The translations under genes and the position numbers were made by a program. A stretch of DNA of 64,000 bases from Stenotrophomonas mori (lineage in GTDB: Bacteria; Pseudomonadota; Gammaproteobacteria; Xanthomonadales; Xanthomonadaceae), in contig NZ_JAIKTS010000001.1 in the NCBI RefSeq assembly GCF_023556335.1, forward strand, positions 1,178,001-1,242,000, in the 5' to 3' direction. Below, in pieces: positions 31,774-41,328 of the stretch (the first letter of the stretch is position 1; each line of letters starts with the position of its first letter). The notes below the pieces were generated by a model that saw nothing but the letters and a program-made list of their open reading frames with translations, was not told the origin of the DNA and did not search any database.

Positions 31774-33564
31774 ATGAGCAACTACACGGCCCCCGTCACC
31801 GACCTCCGCTTCGCCCTGCACGATGTGCTCGGGGCCGAGACCCTGTTCGCCGCGATGGGCCTGGAAGAGGCCAGCGCCGACGTCATCGACGCCGTGCTGG
31901 AAGAGGCCGGGCGCTTCAGCGCCAGCGTGCTGGCCCCGCTCAACGCGGTCGGCGACCAGACCGGCTGCACGCTGGACAAGGCCACCGGCGACGTCACCAC
32001 CGCCCCGGGCTTCAAGGAAGCCTATGCCCAGTTCGTGGAAGGCGGCTGGACCGGGCTGACCGCGGCGGCGGAGTTCGGCGGCCAGGGCATGCCGGAGACG
32101 CTGGGCATGGCGCTGAGCGAGATGGTGTCCTCGGCCAACCTGGCCTGGAGCCTGTTCCCGATGCTGTCGCATGGCGCGGTCGAGGCGCTCAAGCACTACG
32201 GCGAGGACTGGCAGAAGGAGGCCTTTCTCAAGCCGCTGGTGGCCGGCCGCTGGACCGGCACCATGTGCCTGACCGAACCGCACGCCGGCACCGACCTGGG
32301 GCTGCTCAAGACCCGCGCCGAGGCCAATGCCGACGGCAGCTACTCGATCACCGGCACCAAGATCTTCATCACCGCCGGTGAGCACGACCTGAGCGAGAAC
32401 ATCGTGCACCTGGTGCTGGCCAAGCTGCCCGACGCCCCTCCGGGCCCGAAGGGCATCTCGCTGTTCGTCACCCCCAAGTACAAGGTCGACCGCGACGGCA
32501 ACCAGGGCGAGCGCAACGCGCTGCGCTGCGGCGCGCTGGAGCACAAGATGGGCATCCACGGCTCGTCCACCTGCGTGATGAACTTCGACGGTGCCCAGGG
32601 CTACCTGGTCGGCGAGGCGCACAAGGGCCTGCAGGCGATGTTCGTGATGATGAACTCCGCCCGCCTCGGCGTCGGCGTGCAGGGCCTGGCGCAGTCCGAG
32701 CGCGCCTACCAGGGCGCACTGGCCTATGCCCGTGAGCGCCTGCAGTCGCGCGCGCCCAAGGGCCCGCTGCTGGCCGACAAGCCGGCCGATCCGATCATCG
32801 CCCAGCCCGACGTGCGCCGCATGCTGCTCACCACCAAGGCGCTGACCGAAGGTGGCCGCCTGCTCGCCGCGCACGCCTACACCCAGCTCGACGCCGCCCA
32901 GCATGCCGGCGACGAGCAGGTCCGTGCCGACGCCGACACCCTGGTCAGCTTCCTCACCCCGATCGTCAAGGCCTGCCTGACCGAGTGGAGCATCGAGGCC
33001 ACCTACAACGGCCAGCAGGTGTTCGGCGGCCACGGCTACATCGCCGAGCACGGCATGGAGCAGTACGCGCGCGACGCCCGCATCACCACGCTCTACGAAG
33101 GCACCACCGGCATCCAGGCGCTGGACCTGATCGGCCGCAAGACCGCCGTCTCGCAGGGCGCCGGCCTGAAGCTGTTCCTGGCCGAGATCGAGCAGTTCAT
33201 CGCCGACAGCGCCGACAACCCGGCCGTGGCCGAGTTCCTGCCGGTGCTGGGCGCCAAGGCCAGGGAGTGGGGCACGCTGACCGCCAACGTGCTGCAGCGT
33301 GCCGCCGGCAACCCGGAGGAACTGGGCGCGACCAGCTGGGACTACCTGTTCTACAGCGGCTACGTGGCCCTCGCCTACTGGTGGGCCCGCGCGGCCGCCG
33401 CGGCGCAGGCCTCCGGGCACACCGACGGCTTCAAGCAGGCCAAGCGGGAGACCGCGCGTTTCTACTACGCGCGCATCCTGCCGCGCACCCTGCTGCACGC
33501 CGCCGCCATGGAGAGCGGCGCGGCACCGCTGATGGCGATGGATGCCGAGCATTTCGGCGGATGA
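31774..33564 (+). CDS. Acyl-CoA dehydrogenase (long form, about 600 residues; DmdC/FadE-like)
   Basis: This 596-residue flavoprotein has a helical N-terminal domain. FAD/substrate motifs follow: MCLTEPHAGTDLGLLKTRAE, SITGTKIFITAGEHD, and LALVQGLAQSERAYQ-like GVGVQGLAQSERAYQ. The catalytic base lies in ITTLYEGTTGIQALDL (Glu of YEGT), preceded by QVFGGHGYIAEHGMEQYARD. The extra C-terminal domain (about 470-596, ending MAMDAEHFGG) marks the long subfamily that includes 3-methylmercaptopropionyl-CoA dehydrogenase DmdC and similar beta-oxidation enzymes. The exact substrate cannot be read from the sequence. It follows the LEA-like lipoprotein gene closely. Confidence 0.92.
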   Translation: MSNYTAPVTDLRFALHDVLGAETLFAAMGLEEASADVIDAVLEEAGRFSASVLAPLNAVGDQTGCTLDKATGDVTTAPGFKEAYAQFVEGGWTGLTAAAEFGGQGMPETLGMALSEMVSSANLAWSLFPMLSHGAVEALKHYGEDWQKEAFLKPLVAGRWTGTMCLTEPHAGTDLGLLKTRAEANADGSYSITGTKIFITAGEHDLSENIVHLVLAKLPDAPPGPKGISLFVTPKYKVDRDGNQGERNALRCGALEHKMGIHGSSTCVMNFDGAQGYLVGEAHKGLQAMFVMMNSARLGVGVQGLAQSERAYQGALAYARERLQSRAPKGPLLADKPADPIIAQPDVRRMLLTTKALTEGGRLLAAHAYTQLDAAQHAGDEQVRADADTLVSFLTPIVKACLTEWSIEATYNGQQVFGGHGYIAEHGMEQYARDARITTLYEGTTGIQALDLIGRKTAVSQGAGLKLFLAEIEQFIADSADNPAVAEFLPVLGAKAREWGTLTANVLQRAAGNPEELGATSWDYLFYSGYVALAYWWARAAAAAQASGHTDGFKQAKRETARFYYARILPRTLLHAAAMESGAAPLMAMDAEHFGG

Positions 33565-33597
33565 GCCACCGGCCGCCGCCCGGGTCGAGGGCGGCGG

Positions 33598-33628
33598 TTT
33601 ACACAAACTGTCACGCTTCGTGTATAAG
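33598..33628 (+). promoter_or_regulatory. Putative promoter of the HNH gene
   Basis: TTTACA at 33598-33603 is followed after 17 bp by TGTATA at 33621-33626 (or TATAAG at 33623-33628). The transcript would begin only about 5-10 nt before the ATG at 33640, giving a nearly leaderless mRNA. Confidence 0.55.
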
Positions 33629-33639
33629 CTGTTTTCCCG

Positions 33640-34305
33640 ATGGAGACAGACACTACACCCCGTGGTCTGATCGATACCGGAGTCGCCGCACCTGCTCCGG
33701 ACGCGGCGTTTTCGCTCCCGCCCCCCCTGCACCGCCTCGGTTCCGTGCGTCTGCTGTCGCTGGACGCGCATGGCCGCGTGCTGGACTGGATCACCTGGCA
33801 GGATGCGGCCTGCATCTATGCCCGCGGTGCGGTCGCCTGGACCCTCGGCGACCCCTGCCAGCACGTGCACGGCGCCATCAACCGCGCCAGCGGACGCCGC
33901 AGCGGGCTGGACCTGCACCCGATCATCGCCACCCGCGGGCACGCCCGCTCGCGCGCGCTTGATCCCACGCCCAACCTCAGCAACGCCGCGCTGTTCGCCC
34001 GCGACGCCCATCTCTGCCTGTACTGCGGCCAGCGCTTCGGCCGCCCGCACCTGACCCGCGACCACGTGCAGCCGCTCTCCAAGGGCGGCCTGGACACCTG
34101 GGAGAACGTGGTCAGCGCCTGCTTCCAGTGCAATTCGCGCAAGAGCGACCGCACCCCGCAACAGGCCGGCATGCCATTGCTGGCGGTGCCCTACCGCCCC
34201 AGCTGGATCGAGCACCTGATCCTGTCCAACCGCAACATCCTCGCCGACCAGATGGCCTTCCTGAAGGCACAGCTGCCGAGGCGTGCGCTGCGCCGCAGCG
34301 CATGA
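33640..34305 (+). CDS. HNH endonuclease family protein
   Basis: This 221-residue protein has its HNH core at residues 126-171: two CxxC pairs (CLYCG at 126-129 and CFQCN at 161-164) frame LTRDHVQPLSKGG (DH at 141-142) and WENVVSAC. This is the form found in housekeeping HNH proteins of Xanthomonadaceae and other proteobacteria, not the intein or restriction-specific types. The N-terminal 110 residues (VRLLSLDAHGRVLDWITWQDA) form the usual companion domain. The biological role is unknown. It has its own promoter 10-40 bp upstream and stands between the acyl-CoA dehydrogenase and dxs genes. Confidence 0.88.
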   Translation: METDTTPRGLIDTGVAAPAPDAAFSLPPPLHRLGSVRLLSLDAHGRVLDWITWQDAACIYARGAVAWTLGDPCQHVHGAINRASGRRSGLDLHPIIATRGHARSRALDPTPNLSNAALFARDAHLCLYCGQRFGRPHLTRDHVQPLSKGGLDTWENVVSACFQCNSRKSDRTPQQAGMPLLAVPYRPSWIEHLILSNRNILADQMAFLKAQLPRRALRRSA

Positions 34306-34596
34306 ACCCGCGGGCCGCCGGAGGCCCGGCCCGCGTGCGATGCGTGGGCGTTCATCGGCGGCGGAGCGCAAACGCGTCCATGATGCGTCCCCCTGCAGGG
34401 CCGCCGCCCTGAAGGTGCGGCGGCCCATGCGGCGCCGGCGCCGGCAGCGCAGTACGGAGGCCGGGACGCCCTGCAGCTGAACCGCCCTTCAGCCTCGCGC
34501 CGTTCTTCCGTCATCGCGCCCTCACAACGCCCGCGGTTTGCTTGCCCCACCCCCGAATGGGGGCGAAAATACCGTTTCGGCTGAACTGCGAAGACC

Positions 34597-36507
34597 ATGA
34601 TCGACACCGTCCGCTACCCGCGCCTGTCGCGTATCCAGGCACCGCACGAGCTGCGCGCGCTCGATGAATCCGAGCTGCCCGCGGTGGCCGGCGAGCTGCG
34701 CGACTACCTGATCGAGTCGGTGGGCCGCAGCGGCGGCCATTTCGCCGCGGGGCTGGGGGTGATCGAACTCACCGTCGCGCTGCACTACCTGTACGACACC
34801 CCCGTCGACCAGCTGGTCTGGGACGTGGGCCACCAGACTTATCCGCACAAGATCCTGACCGGCCGCCGCGACAGCATCCACACCGTCAAGCAGAAGGACG
34901 GCGTGGCGCCGTTCCCCAAGCGGGAGGAAAGCGAATACGACACCTTTGGTGTCGGCCACTCCTCGACCTCGATCTCCGCGGCGCTGGGCATGGCCATCGC
35001 CCGCCAGCGCCAGGGCGACGAGCGCAAGACGGTCGCGGTCATCGGCGACGGTGCGATGACCGCCGGCATGGCGTTCGAGGCGCTGGCCCACGCCGGCGGC
35101 ATGGACGAGGAGCCGAACGTGCTGGTCATCCTCAACGACAACAACATGTCGATCTCCGAGGCCGTGGGCGGCCTCACCAAGATGCTCGGCCGCGCCACCG
35201 CCAGCCGCACCCTCAACGCACTGCGCGACGGGGGCAAGAAGATCCTCGGCGACAAGCGCCACAGTCCGCCGGCGCGCTTCGTCAAGCGCTGGGAAGAGCA
35301 GTGGAAGGGCATGTTCGTGCCGTCCACCGCGTTCGAGCAGATGGGCTTCCACTACACCGGCCCGATCGATGGCCACGACCTGCCGCTGCTGCTGTCCACG
35401 CTCAAGCGCCTGAAAGGCGTCAAGGGCCCGCAGCTGCTGCATGTCATGACCACCAAGGGCAAGGGGTACGAGCCGGCCGAGGGCGACCAGATCGGCTACC
35501 ACGCCGTCGGCCCCTTCGACCCCAGCAAGGGCCTGCCGGTCCGCAATGCACCGAAGAAGCCGACCTATACCGACATCTTCAGCGACTGGCTGTGCGACGC
35601 CGCCGCCGCCGAACCGCAACTGCTGGCCATCACCCCGGCGATGCGCGAAGGCTCCGGCCTGGTCCGCTTCAGCAAGGAATACCCCGAACGCTACTTCGAC
35701 GTGGCGATCGCCGAACAGCATGCCGTGACCCTGGCCGCGGGCATGGCCACCCAGGGCGCCAAGCCGGTGGTGGCGATCTACTCCACCTTCCTGCAACGCG
35801 CCTACGACCAGCTGGTGCACGACGTCGCCCTCCAGGAGCTGGACGTGCTGTTCGCCATCGACCGCGCCGGCGTGGTCGGGCCGGACGGCGCCACCCATGC
35901 CGGCAACCTCGACCTGAGCTTCCTGCGCTGCGTGCCGAACATGGTGGTGATGGCGCCCGCCGACGAGGCGGAGTGCCGGCAGATGCTCAGCACCGGCCTG
36001 CAGCACCGGGGCCCCGCGGCGGTGCGCTACCCGCGCGGCACCGGGCCCGGCGTCGCCGCCGGCAGCGACCTTGCGCCCCTGCCGCTGGGCAAGGCGCAGC
36101 GCCGCGTGGAGGGCCGCCGCCTGGCGATCCTGGCCTTCGGCGCGGTCGTGCCCGCCGCCGAGCAGGTCGGCCGCGACCTCGGCCTGACGGTGGTCAACAT
36201 GCGCTTCGTCAAGCCGCTGGACCGGGACCTGCTGCTTGACGTCGCACGCAGCCACGAGGGTCTGGTGACGGTCGAGGACAACGTGGTCGCCGGCGGCGCC
36301 GGCGCCGGCATCTCCGAACTGCTCGCGGCCGAGGCCGTGGTCGTCCCCGTGCTCCACCTGGGCCTGCCCGACCGTTTCCAGCACCATGCCAGCCGCGAAG
36401 ACCTGCTGGCCGAGGCCGGCATCGACGCCGCCGGCATCCGCACCGCCATCCTGGCGCGCTGGCCCGGCACCGGCAGCCGCCGCCCACCGATGAGTGCCGC
36501 GGGCTGA
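34597..36507 (+). CDS. dxs: 1-deoxy-D-xylulose-5-phosphate synthase
   Basis: This 636-residue protein catalyses the first step of the MEP isoprenoid pathway, condensing pyruvate and glyceraldehyde 3-phosphate with thiamine diphosphate. Motifs in order: [35 protein letters not shown], the thiamine-binding [17 protein letters not shown] followed by [20 protein letters not shown], then [20 protein letters not shown] (catalytic Glu) and [20 protein letters not shown] in the transketolase pyrimidine domain. The length is normal. It is monocistronic here, with about 290 bp of upstream DNA in which I recognise nothing. Confidence 0.98.
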   Translation: MIDTVRYPRLSRIQAPHELRALDESELPAVAGELRDYLIESVGRSGGHFAAGLGVIELTVALHYLYDTPVDQLVWDVGHQTYPHKILTGRRDSIHTVKQKDGVAPFPKREESEYDTFGVGHSSTSISAALGMAIARQRQGDERKTVAVIGDGAMTAGMAFEALAHAGGMDEEPNVLVILNDNNMSISEAVGGLTKMLGRATASRTLNALRDGGKKILGDKRHSPPARFVKRWEEQWKGMFVPSTAFEQMGFHYTGPIDGHDLPLLLSTLKRLKGVKGPQLLHVMTTKGKGYEPAEGDQIGYHAVGPFDPSKGLPVRNAPKKPTYTDIFSDWLCDAAAAEPQLLAITPAMREGSGLVRFSKEYPERYFDVAIAEQHAVTLAAGMATQGAKPVVAIYSTFLQRAYDQLVHDVALQELDVLFAIDRAGVVGPDGATHAGNLDLSFLRCVPNMVVMAPADEAECRQMLSTGLQHRGPAAVRYPRGTGPGVAAGSDLAPLPLGKAQRRVEGRRLAILAFGAVVPAAEQVGRDLGLTVVNMRFVKPLDRDLLLDVARSHEGLVTVEDNVVAGGAGAGISELLAAEAVVVPVLHLGLPDRFQHHASREDLLAEAGIDAAGIRTAILARWPGTGSRRPPMSAAG

Positions 36508-36645
36508 GCGGCGGCACCTGCGCGGCGGGGAATGCAACCGGCGGCATCGCCCGCCGCCGCTGCCCAGGCGCCTTCCCCCTGCGGTGGACGACCCGATGCG
36601 CCGCCCGCTGGCGCCTATCGTCCCCACCCTTCCGTGAGAGCCCCC

Positions 36646-37110
36646 ATGGCCGCCCTGACATTCCGCCGTGCCCATCCCGATGATGCGGCCGCCTGCATCG
36701 CCCTGCGGGGACAGACCCGCGAGAACGCCTTTTCCGAAGCGGAACTGGGCGCACTGGGCATCACCGTCGACACCTGGAGCGAGGGCACCCGCCTGGGCGC
36801 CACGCCGGGCTACGTGGCCTGCCAGGGCGAAAGGATCGTCGGCTATTGCTTCGGCGACCGGGATACCGGAGAGATCCTGGTCCTGGCCCTGCTGCCCGAC
36901 CACGAGGGGCAAGGCACCGGCAGGGCCCTGCTCGAACGCACCGTCGACCATCTCCGGCAACAGGGGCATGCCCGCCTGTTCCTGTCCTGCTCCAGCGACC
37001 CCGGCGTACGCTCGTACGGCTTCTACCGGCACCTGGGCTGGACCCCGACCGGCACCCACGACGACGCCGGCGACGAGATCCTGACGTTCGACGCGGGACG
37101 CACCGCCTGA
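36646..37110 (+). CDS. GNAT-family N-acetyltransferase
   Basis: This 154-residue protein starts MAALTFRRAHPDDAAACIALRG (in parts). The acetyl-CoA-binding motif A is LVLALLPDHEGQGTGRALLE (V/L-x-P-x-x-x-G-x-G-x-G/A form). SYGFYRHLGWTPTG is the terminal aromatic motif seen in many GNAT enzymes. The substrate is unknown. I chose the ATG at 36646; an in-frame ATG at 36532 adds a low-complexity extension that is unlikely to be translated. It follows dxs by 138 bp on the same strand. Confidence 0.88.
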   Translation: MAALTFRRAHPDDAAACIALRGQTRENAFSEAELGALGITVDTWSEGTRLGATPGYVACQGERIVGYCFGDRDTGEILVLALLPDHEGQGTGRALLERTVDHLRQQGHARLFLSCSSDPGVRSYGFYRHLGWTPTGTHDDAGDEILTFDAGRTA

Positions 37111-37458
37111 GAGCCACGTCCACGGCCCGATGGCCTGCCCGTCGGCCCGCCAAGCCCCGTCCACGGCAAGCGGGACGCGGGCGACCCGATAGCGATCCCC
37201 CGCCCCCATCGCCCCCGCAAAAGCGAAGCCCCGGGGGGGATGCCCCGGGGCTTCCTGGCAGACACCGGTTCACCGGATCACGGACCTCTGCAGCACCGCG
37301 CCGGGCGCCGGCTCCTCATCGGAGCACCGTGACCGGCGCCACGGCAGCGGACACGCGCCGCACCCGCACCCGGCCGATCCCTGGAGGCTCCCGGCGGGAA
37401 CCGGTATCTCCCATGCCCACACCGCGGGCGGATCTGACCGGTACGCACCCGCTCCCGG
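37111..37458. other. Intergenic region between convergent genes
   Basis: 348 bp between the GNAT gene and the leftward cysteine-rich peptide gene. It contains one strong hairpin terminator (listed separately) and nothing else I can support. Confidence 0.5.
37225..37254. terminator. Bidirectional hairpin terminator
   Basis: GAAGCCCCGGGG and CCCCGGGGCTTC form a 12-bp stem around a short loop. Read leftward it is followed by GCTTTTGC, so it may serve the cysteine-rich peptide gene; it also lies beyond the GNAT gene. Confidence 0.65.
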
Positions 37459-37677
37459 TCAAGCGTTGGTACAGAAGCAGTTGTTGTTCTGGTAGGGCCT
37501 GCAGGTCTGGCCGGGACCGCACCGCGAACTGTCGCAGCCGGTGCCACTGCTGTTGTTGCAGGGAGTCAGGAAACCAAGGGCCACCAGCTCTTCAAGCAGG
37601 TTCTTCTCGATCGCCTCGACAGCCTCCTTGCCATGGGTCTCAGCAAGGTTTTTCCGTTGTACGTCATGGTGGTTCAT
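37459..37677 (-). CDS. Cysteine-rich 72-residue peptide, possible RiPP/bacteriocin precursor or secreted mini-protein
   Basis: The start ATG at 37677 follows a near-perfect ribosome site (AAGGAG, 5 bp spacing). Residues 1-37 are charged and helical without a signal peptide (MNHHDVQRKNLAETHGKEAV, then EKNLLEELVALGFLT). The last 35 residues hold six cysteines (40, 48, 53, 59, 67, 69) among Gly, Ser, Asn and Pro. A leader-like helical half plus a Cys/Ser/Thr-rich core is typical of ribosomally made modified peptides, but a disulfide-rich mini-protein is equally possible. No modification enzyme, protease or exporter lies nearby. I do not recognise the family. Confidence 0.65.
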   Translation of the reverse strand: MNHHDVQRKNLAETHGKEAVEAIEKNLLEELVALGFLTPCNNSSGTGCDSSRCGPGQTCRPYQNNNCFCTNA

Positions 37678-38290
37678 AACGCTCCTTTTGCTGAAGGGTG
37701 GAATCCATCGCGCCAAGGGTGCGGTCCGCGCCCAGTGACGACCGGCAGCATACGGCCCGGTCACATGGCCAACAAGCACGCCGCACGCCCCTGCTCCCCG
37801 CCCCCGGTCCGGTCACCCCCTGGAGCCGGGCGATGGAAGGCCGGCCGCCGGACGGCGAAACTGCTGCGGCACGGCCCTCCCCGATCTCCGATGACCCGCG
37901 GCGTCCGGCCGCCTCCCGGCACCGTCCCGCCCAGGCCCCGCGCATGGAGGAGCGGACGGCCGCCCGGAGCAGAGGGGGCCGACGCGGCATCGAACAGGCG
38001 TTCCTCCATGAGCCCGACGGCGGCGGTTCCTGACGCCCTGCGGGCCAGCGGCTCGGGGTCGCCCCCTGGAGGTACGACTGCACGGATCGCGGATGAACAA
38101 TGCGCATGGCCATCGGACATGCTCCAGGACACACCTGGCCGATGGAGGCAGCCGCGCGGATGGCGCTGCTCCAGACCGCCAAACCCGATGGCGGCGGAGG
38201 GTCACCGCCTGCATCCCACGGCCGGATGAGGCCGGGGTTCCCGGCAGGCGCGGCGAGCGGCATCGCGAACGTGTTCGGGGACGGCCGCGG
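37678..38290. other. Intergenic region, nothing recognised
   Basis: About 610 bp of GC-rich DNA between the cysteine-rich peptide gene and the tRNA cluster. Frames are open on both strands but give low-complexity Pro/Arg/Ala translations. It must contain the peptide gene's promoter, which I could not identify with confidence. Confidence 0.4.
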
Positions 38291-38322
38291 AAAAGAAAAA
38301 AGCCCTGAGCGATCAGGGCTTT
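38291..38322 (-). terminator. Terminator after tRNA-Cys
   Basis: Read leftward: AAAGCCCTGA, loop TCGC, TCAGGGCTTTTTTCTTTTC. It lies 4 bp beyond the tRNA 3' end. Confidence 0.85.
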
Positions 38323-38325
38323 GAC

Positions 38326-38399
38326 TGGAGGCCTGGGCCGGAATCGAACCGGCATACGCGGATTTGCAATCCGCTGCATAACCACTCTGCTACCAGGCC
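38326..38399 (-). tRNA. tRNA-Cys (GCA)
   Basis: 74 nt with acceptor stem GGCCTGG/CCAGGCC, anticodon loop TTGCAAA (GCA) between GCGGA and TCCGC, T arm GCCGG-TTCGATT-CCGGC and encoded CCA. It lies about 77 bp downstream of a tRNA-Gly on the same strand. Confidence 0.95.
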
Positions 38400-38447
38400 G
38401 GAATTCGCACGGGCGCGATGAAGGATAACGCGCTTCTTCCGTATATG

Positions 38448-38470
38448 AAAAAACCCCACGGGTGGGGCCT
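38448..38470 (-). terminator. Terminator between tRNA-Gly and tRNA-Cys
   Basis: Read leftward: GGCCCCACCCGTGGGG then TTTTTT. Confidence 0.75.
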
Positions 38471-38475
38471 TTTCT

Positions 38476-38551
<76 letters not shown>

Positions 38552-38732
38552 TTGGGAGCCGTGCATTCTACAGGTTCCGTAGACATTGCGCCAGCCCTTG
38601 GTACTGCCAATCCCTTCATCGGGCCTGCCTCTCCGGCCCTTGAAGCCCCTCCTCCGACGGACCGGCCACCGGGAAGGGGTCCGGACGCAGCAGCCTGCGC
38701 CGATGCCCCGACCACCCGGTACCGCGGCGATC

Positions 38733-38808
<76 letters not shown>

Positions 38809-38820
38809 TTGGGAGGCGAA

Positions 38821-38848
38821 ATTCTACAGGCAATCGCCTGCCTGTCAA
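38821..38848 (-). promoter_or_regulatory. Strong promoter of tRNA-Gly copy 2
   Basis: Read leftward: consensus TTGACA, 16-bp spacer, TAGAAT. It ends 13 bp before the tRNA 5' end. Confidence 0.85.
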
Positions 38849-38858
38849 CAGCGCGCGT

Positions 38859-39473
38859 TCAGCGCTTTCCGGAGTGCGAACGCGCGGCCATCTCGTCCTC
38901 GCGTAGGCTCGGCCAGGCGGCCCGCAGGTACTGCGCGGCGGACACCAGCGTGAGCAGCGCAGCGATCGCCAGCATCCAGTCGCCGATATGGAAGATCGGC
39001 TTGCCCATCCAGATATCGGCCACCGGCGTGTTCGGCGACACCGAGTACAGCAGGCACAGCAGCGCCACCATCTGCGCGGTGGTCTTGATCTTGCCGATCA
39101 TCGCCACCCCCACCTTGGCGCGCTGGCCGATCTCGGCCATCCATTCACGGAGCGCGGACACCGCGATCTCGCGCCCGACGATCACCGCCGCCCAGAACGC
39201 CATCCACGCGGTGGGGTGGCCCTGGACGATCAGGAACAAGGCGACCGCCACCATCAGCTTGTCCGCGACCGGGTCGAGGAAGGCACCGAATGCCGAGTGC
39301 ATCTGGTAGCGGCGCGCGACCCAGCCATCCAGCCAGTCGGTGATCGCGGCCAGGCCGAAGATCGCGGCCGCCGCGAAGTTGGCCCACGTGTACGGCAGAT
39401 AGAACACCAGCACCAGCACCGGGATCATCATGATCCGCAGCAGCGTCAGCCAGGTGGGGGCGGTCAAGGTCAT
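38859..39473 (-). CDS. pgsA: CDP-diacylglycerol--glycerol-3-phosphate 3-phosphatidyltransferase
   Basis: This 204-residue inner-membrane enzyme makes phosphatidylglycerol phosphate from CDP-diacylglycerol and glycerol 3-phosphate. The CDP-alcohol phosphotransferase motif (DG-x2-AR-x8-G-x3-D-x3-D) is clear: ITDWLDGWVARRY, then HSAFGAFLDPVADKLM. About five hydrophobic segments are present (first MIPVLVLVFYLPY). The start ATG at 39473 gives MTLTAPTWLTLLRI; the longer frame to 39551 is antisense-like. It lies 7 bp after uvrC, the usual uvrC-pgsA order. Confidence 0.95.
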   Translation of the reverse strand: MTLTAPTWLTLLRIMMIPVLVLVFYLPYTWANFAAAAIFGLAAITDWLDGWVARRYQMHSAFGAFLDPVADKLMVAVALFLIVQGHPTAWMAFWAAVIVGREIAVSALREWMAEIGQRAKVGVAMIGKIKTTAQMVALLCLLYSVSPNTPVADIWMGKPIFHIGDWMLAIAALLTLVSAAQYLRAAWPSLREDEMAARSHSGKR

Positions 39474-39480
39474 TACGGTG

Positions 39481-41328
39481 CTACTCCGCTGCCGGATCCG
39501 GGATCGGCAGTCCATGAAGGTTAGCGTAGATGCGCGTTGCGAGGGCGGCATTGATGCCTTCCACCCGTGCGATCTCGCTCTCGCCGGCGGCCTTCAGCCC
39601 GGCCAGGCCGCCGAAATGCTTGAGCAGGCTGGCCCGGCGGCGCGGACCGATGCCGGGAATGTCTTCCAGCCGGCTGGTCATCCGCGCCTTCTGGCGGCGC
39701 CCGCGGTGGCCGGTGATCGCGAAGCGGTGCGCCTCGTCGCGCACCTGCTGGATGAACTGCAGCGCCGGCGAGGCCGCGCCCGGGCGGATCTCGCGGCCAT
39801 CGGGCATCACCAGCGCCTCATGCCCGGCGCGGCGTTCCACGCCCTTGGCCACCCCCACCAGCAGCACGCCCTCCACCCCCAGGTCGGCCAGCGCGGCCTG
39901 CGCCTGCGCCAGCTGCCCCGCCCCGCCATCGATCAGCAGCACGTCCGGCAGCACGCCTTCGGCTTCCACCGCGCGGCGGAAGCGGCGGTCGATGGCCTGG
40001 CGCATGGCCGCGTAGTCGTCGCCGGGCTCGATGCCGCTGATGTTGAAGCGGCGGTACTGGCCGCGCACCGGACCGGCGGCGTCGAACACCACGCACGAGG
40101 CCACGGTGGCTTCGCCCAGGGTATGGCTGATGTCGAAGCACTCCACCCGCCTGACCGGCTCGGCCAGGCCGAGCATCTCGCGCAGGGCGTCGCTGCGCGC
40201 GTGCTGCGCGTCGCGGCTGTTGAGCTCGCTGGCCAGGGTCAGCTGCGCGTTGCGCCCGGCCAGCTCCACGTAGCCGGCACGTTCGCCGCGCACGCTCCAC
40301 TTCAGCTGCACCTTGCGCTCGGCCGCGGCCGACAGTGCGGCGGCGAGGAGGTCGGCGTCGGGAATCCTGCGGTCGAGCAGGATCTCGCGCGGCGGCTCGA
40401 ACTCGACGTAGTACTGGGAAACGAACGCCGCCAGCACCTCCTCCGGACTCTCCTCGCCATTGGTGCGCGGGAAGAACGGGCGGGTGCCGAGGTTGCGGCC
40501 GTCGCGGAAGGCCAGCAGCAGCACGCAGGCCTGCGAGCCCTGCATGGCCACGGCCAGCACATCGAGGTCGGCGGCGCGGCCATCGACGTACTGGCGGGTC
40601 TGCATGCTGCGCAGCGAGGAGATCAGGTCGCGCAGGCGCGCGGCCTGCTCGAACTCCAGGGCCTCGCTGGCGGCCTGCATCTGCTCGCCCAGGTCGCGGG
40701 TCAACTCGTCGCTCCTGCCCTCCAGGAACAACACCGCGCGACGCACCGATTCGGCGTAGTCCGGGGCCGGCACCAACTCTACGCACGGCGCGCTGCAGCG
40801 GCCGATCTGGTACTGCAGGCATGGCCGCGAACGGTTGCGGAACACGCTGTCCTCGCAGCTGCGCAGCTTGAACAGCTTGTGCATCAGGTTCAGGGTCTCG
40901 CGCACCGCGGTGACCCCCGGATATGGGCCGAAGTAGCGTCCGGGTATCGCGCGCGGGCCGCGGTGCAGCGCGATGCGCGGCCAGTCCTCGCGCGTCAGCA
41001 GCACGTGCGGGTAGGTCTTGTCGTCGCGCAGGGAGACGTTGTAGCGCGGCGCCAGCGACTTGATCAGCTGGTTCTCCAGCAGCAGCGCCTCGGCCTCCGA
41101 GCGGGTCACGGTCACGTCCATGCGCGCGATCTGCGAGACCATCGACATGATCCGGGCATTTTTCGGGCTGCCGCTGAAATAGCTGCCGACGCGGTTGCGC
41201 AGCGCGCGCGCCTTGCCGACATACAGCAGCGTGTCGTCGGCCGCGTACATGCGGTAGACACCCGGCGCGGTGCTCAACGCCGCCGCATACGCCTTGCCGT
41301 CGAATCCGCTTGCCGCCGCGCCGTTCAT
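39481..41328 (-). CDS. uvrC: UvrABC excinuclease subunit C
   Basis: This 615-residue protein makes both incisions in nucleotide excision repair. The N-terminal GIY-YIG domain contains GVYRMYAADDTLLYVGKARALRNRV (in parts), followed by YNVSLRDDKTYPHVLLT. CLQYQIGRCSAPCV is a cysteine cluster, and a UVR domain (about 210-245) binds UvrB. The C-terminal RNase H-like domain has ECFDISHTLGEATVASCVVF (catalytic Asp), DVLLIDGGAGQLAQA and RDEAHRFAI. Two helix-hairpin-helix motifs end the protein (LEDIPGIGPRRRASLLKHFG). The start ATG at 41328 overlaps the preceding gene by 4 bp. Confidence 0.97.
   Translation of the reverse strand: MNGAAASGFDGKAYAAALSTAPGVYRMYAADDTLLYVGKARALRNRVGSYFSGSPKNARIMSMVSQIARMDVTVTRSEAEALLLENQLIKSLAPRYNVSLRDDKTYPHVLLTREDWPRIALHRGPRAIPGRYFGPYPGVTAVRETLNLMHKLFKLRSCEDSVFRNRSRPCLQYQIGRCSAPCVELVPAPDYAESVRRAVLFLEGRSDELTRDLGEQMQAASEALEFEQAARLRDLISSLRSMQTRQYVDGRAADLDVLAVAMQGSQACVLLLAFRDGRNLGTRPFFPRTNGEESPEEVLAAFVSQYYVEFEPPREILLDRRIPDADLLAAALSAAAERKVQLKWSVRGERAGYVELAGRNAQLTLASELNSRDAQHARSDALREMLGLAEPVRRVECFDISHTLGEATVASCVVFDAAGPVRGQYRRFNISGIEPGDDYAAMRQAIDRRFRRAVEAEGVLPDVLLIDGGAGQLAQAQAALADLGVEGVLLVGVAKGVERRAGHEALVMPDGREIRPGAASPALQFIQQVRDEAHRFAITGHRGRRQKARMTSRLEDIPGIGPRRRASLLKHFGGLAGLKAAGESEIARVEGINAALATRIYANLHGLPIPDPAAE

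Noticed and set aside
34306..34596. Possible gene upstream of dxs
   Set aside because: The short open frames are low-complexity and overlap antisense frames of neighbours; nothing is supported.
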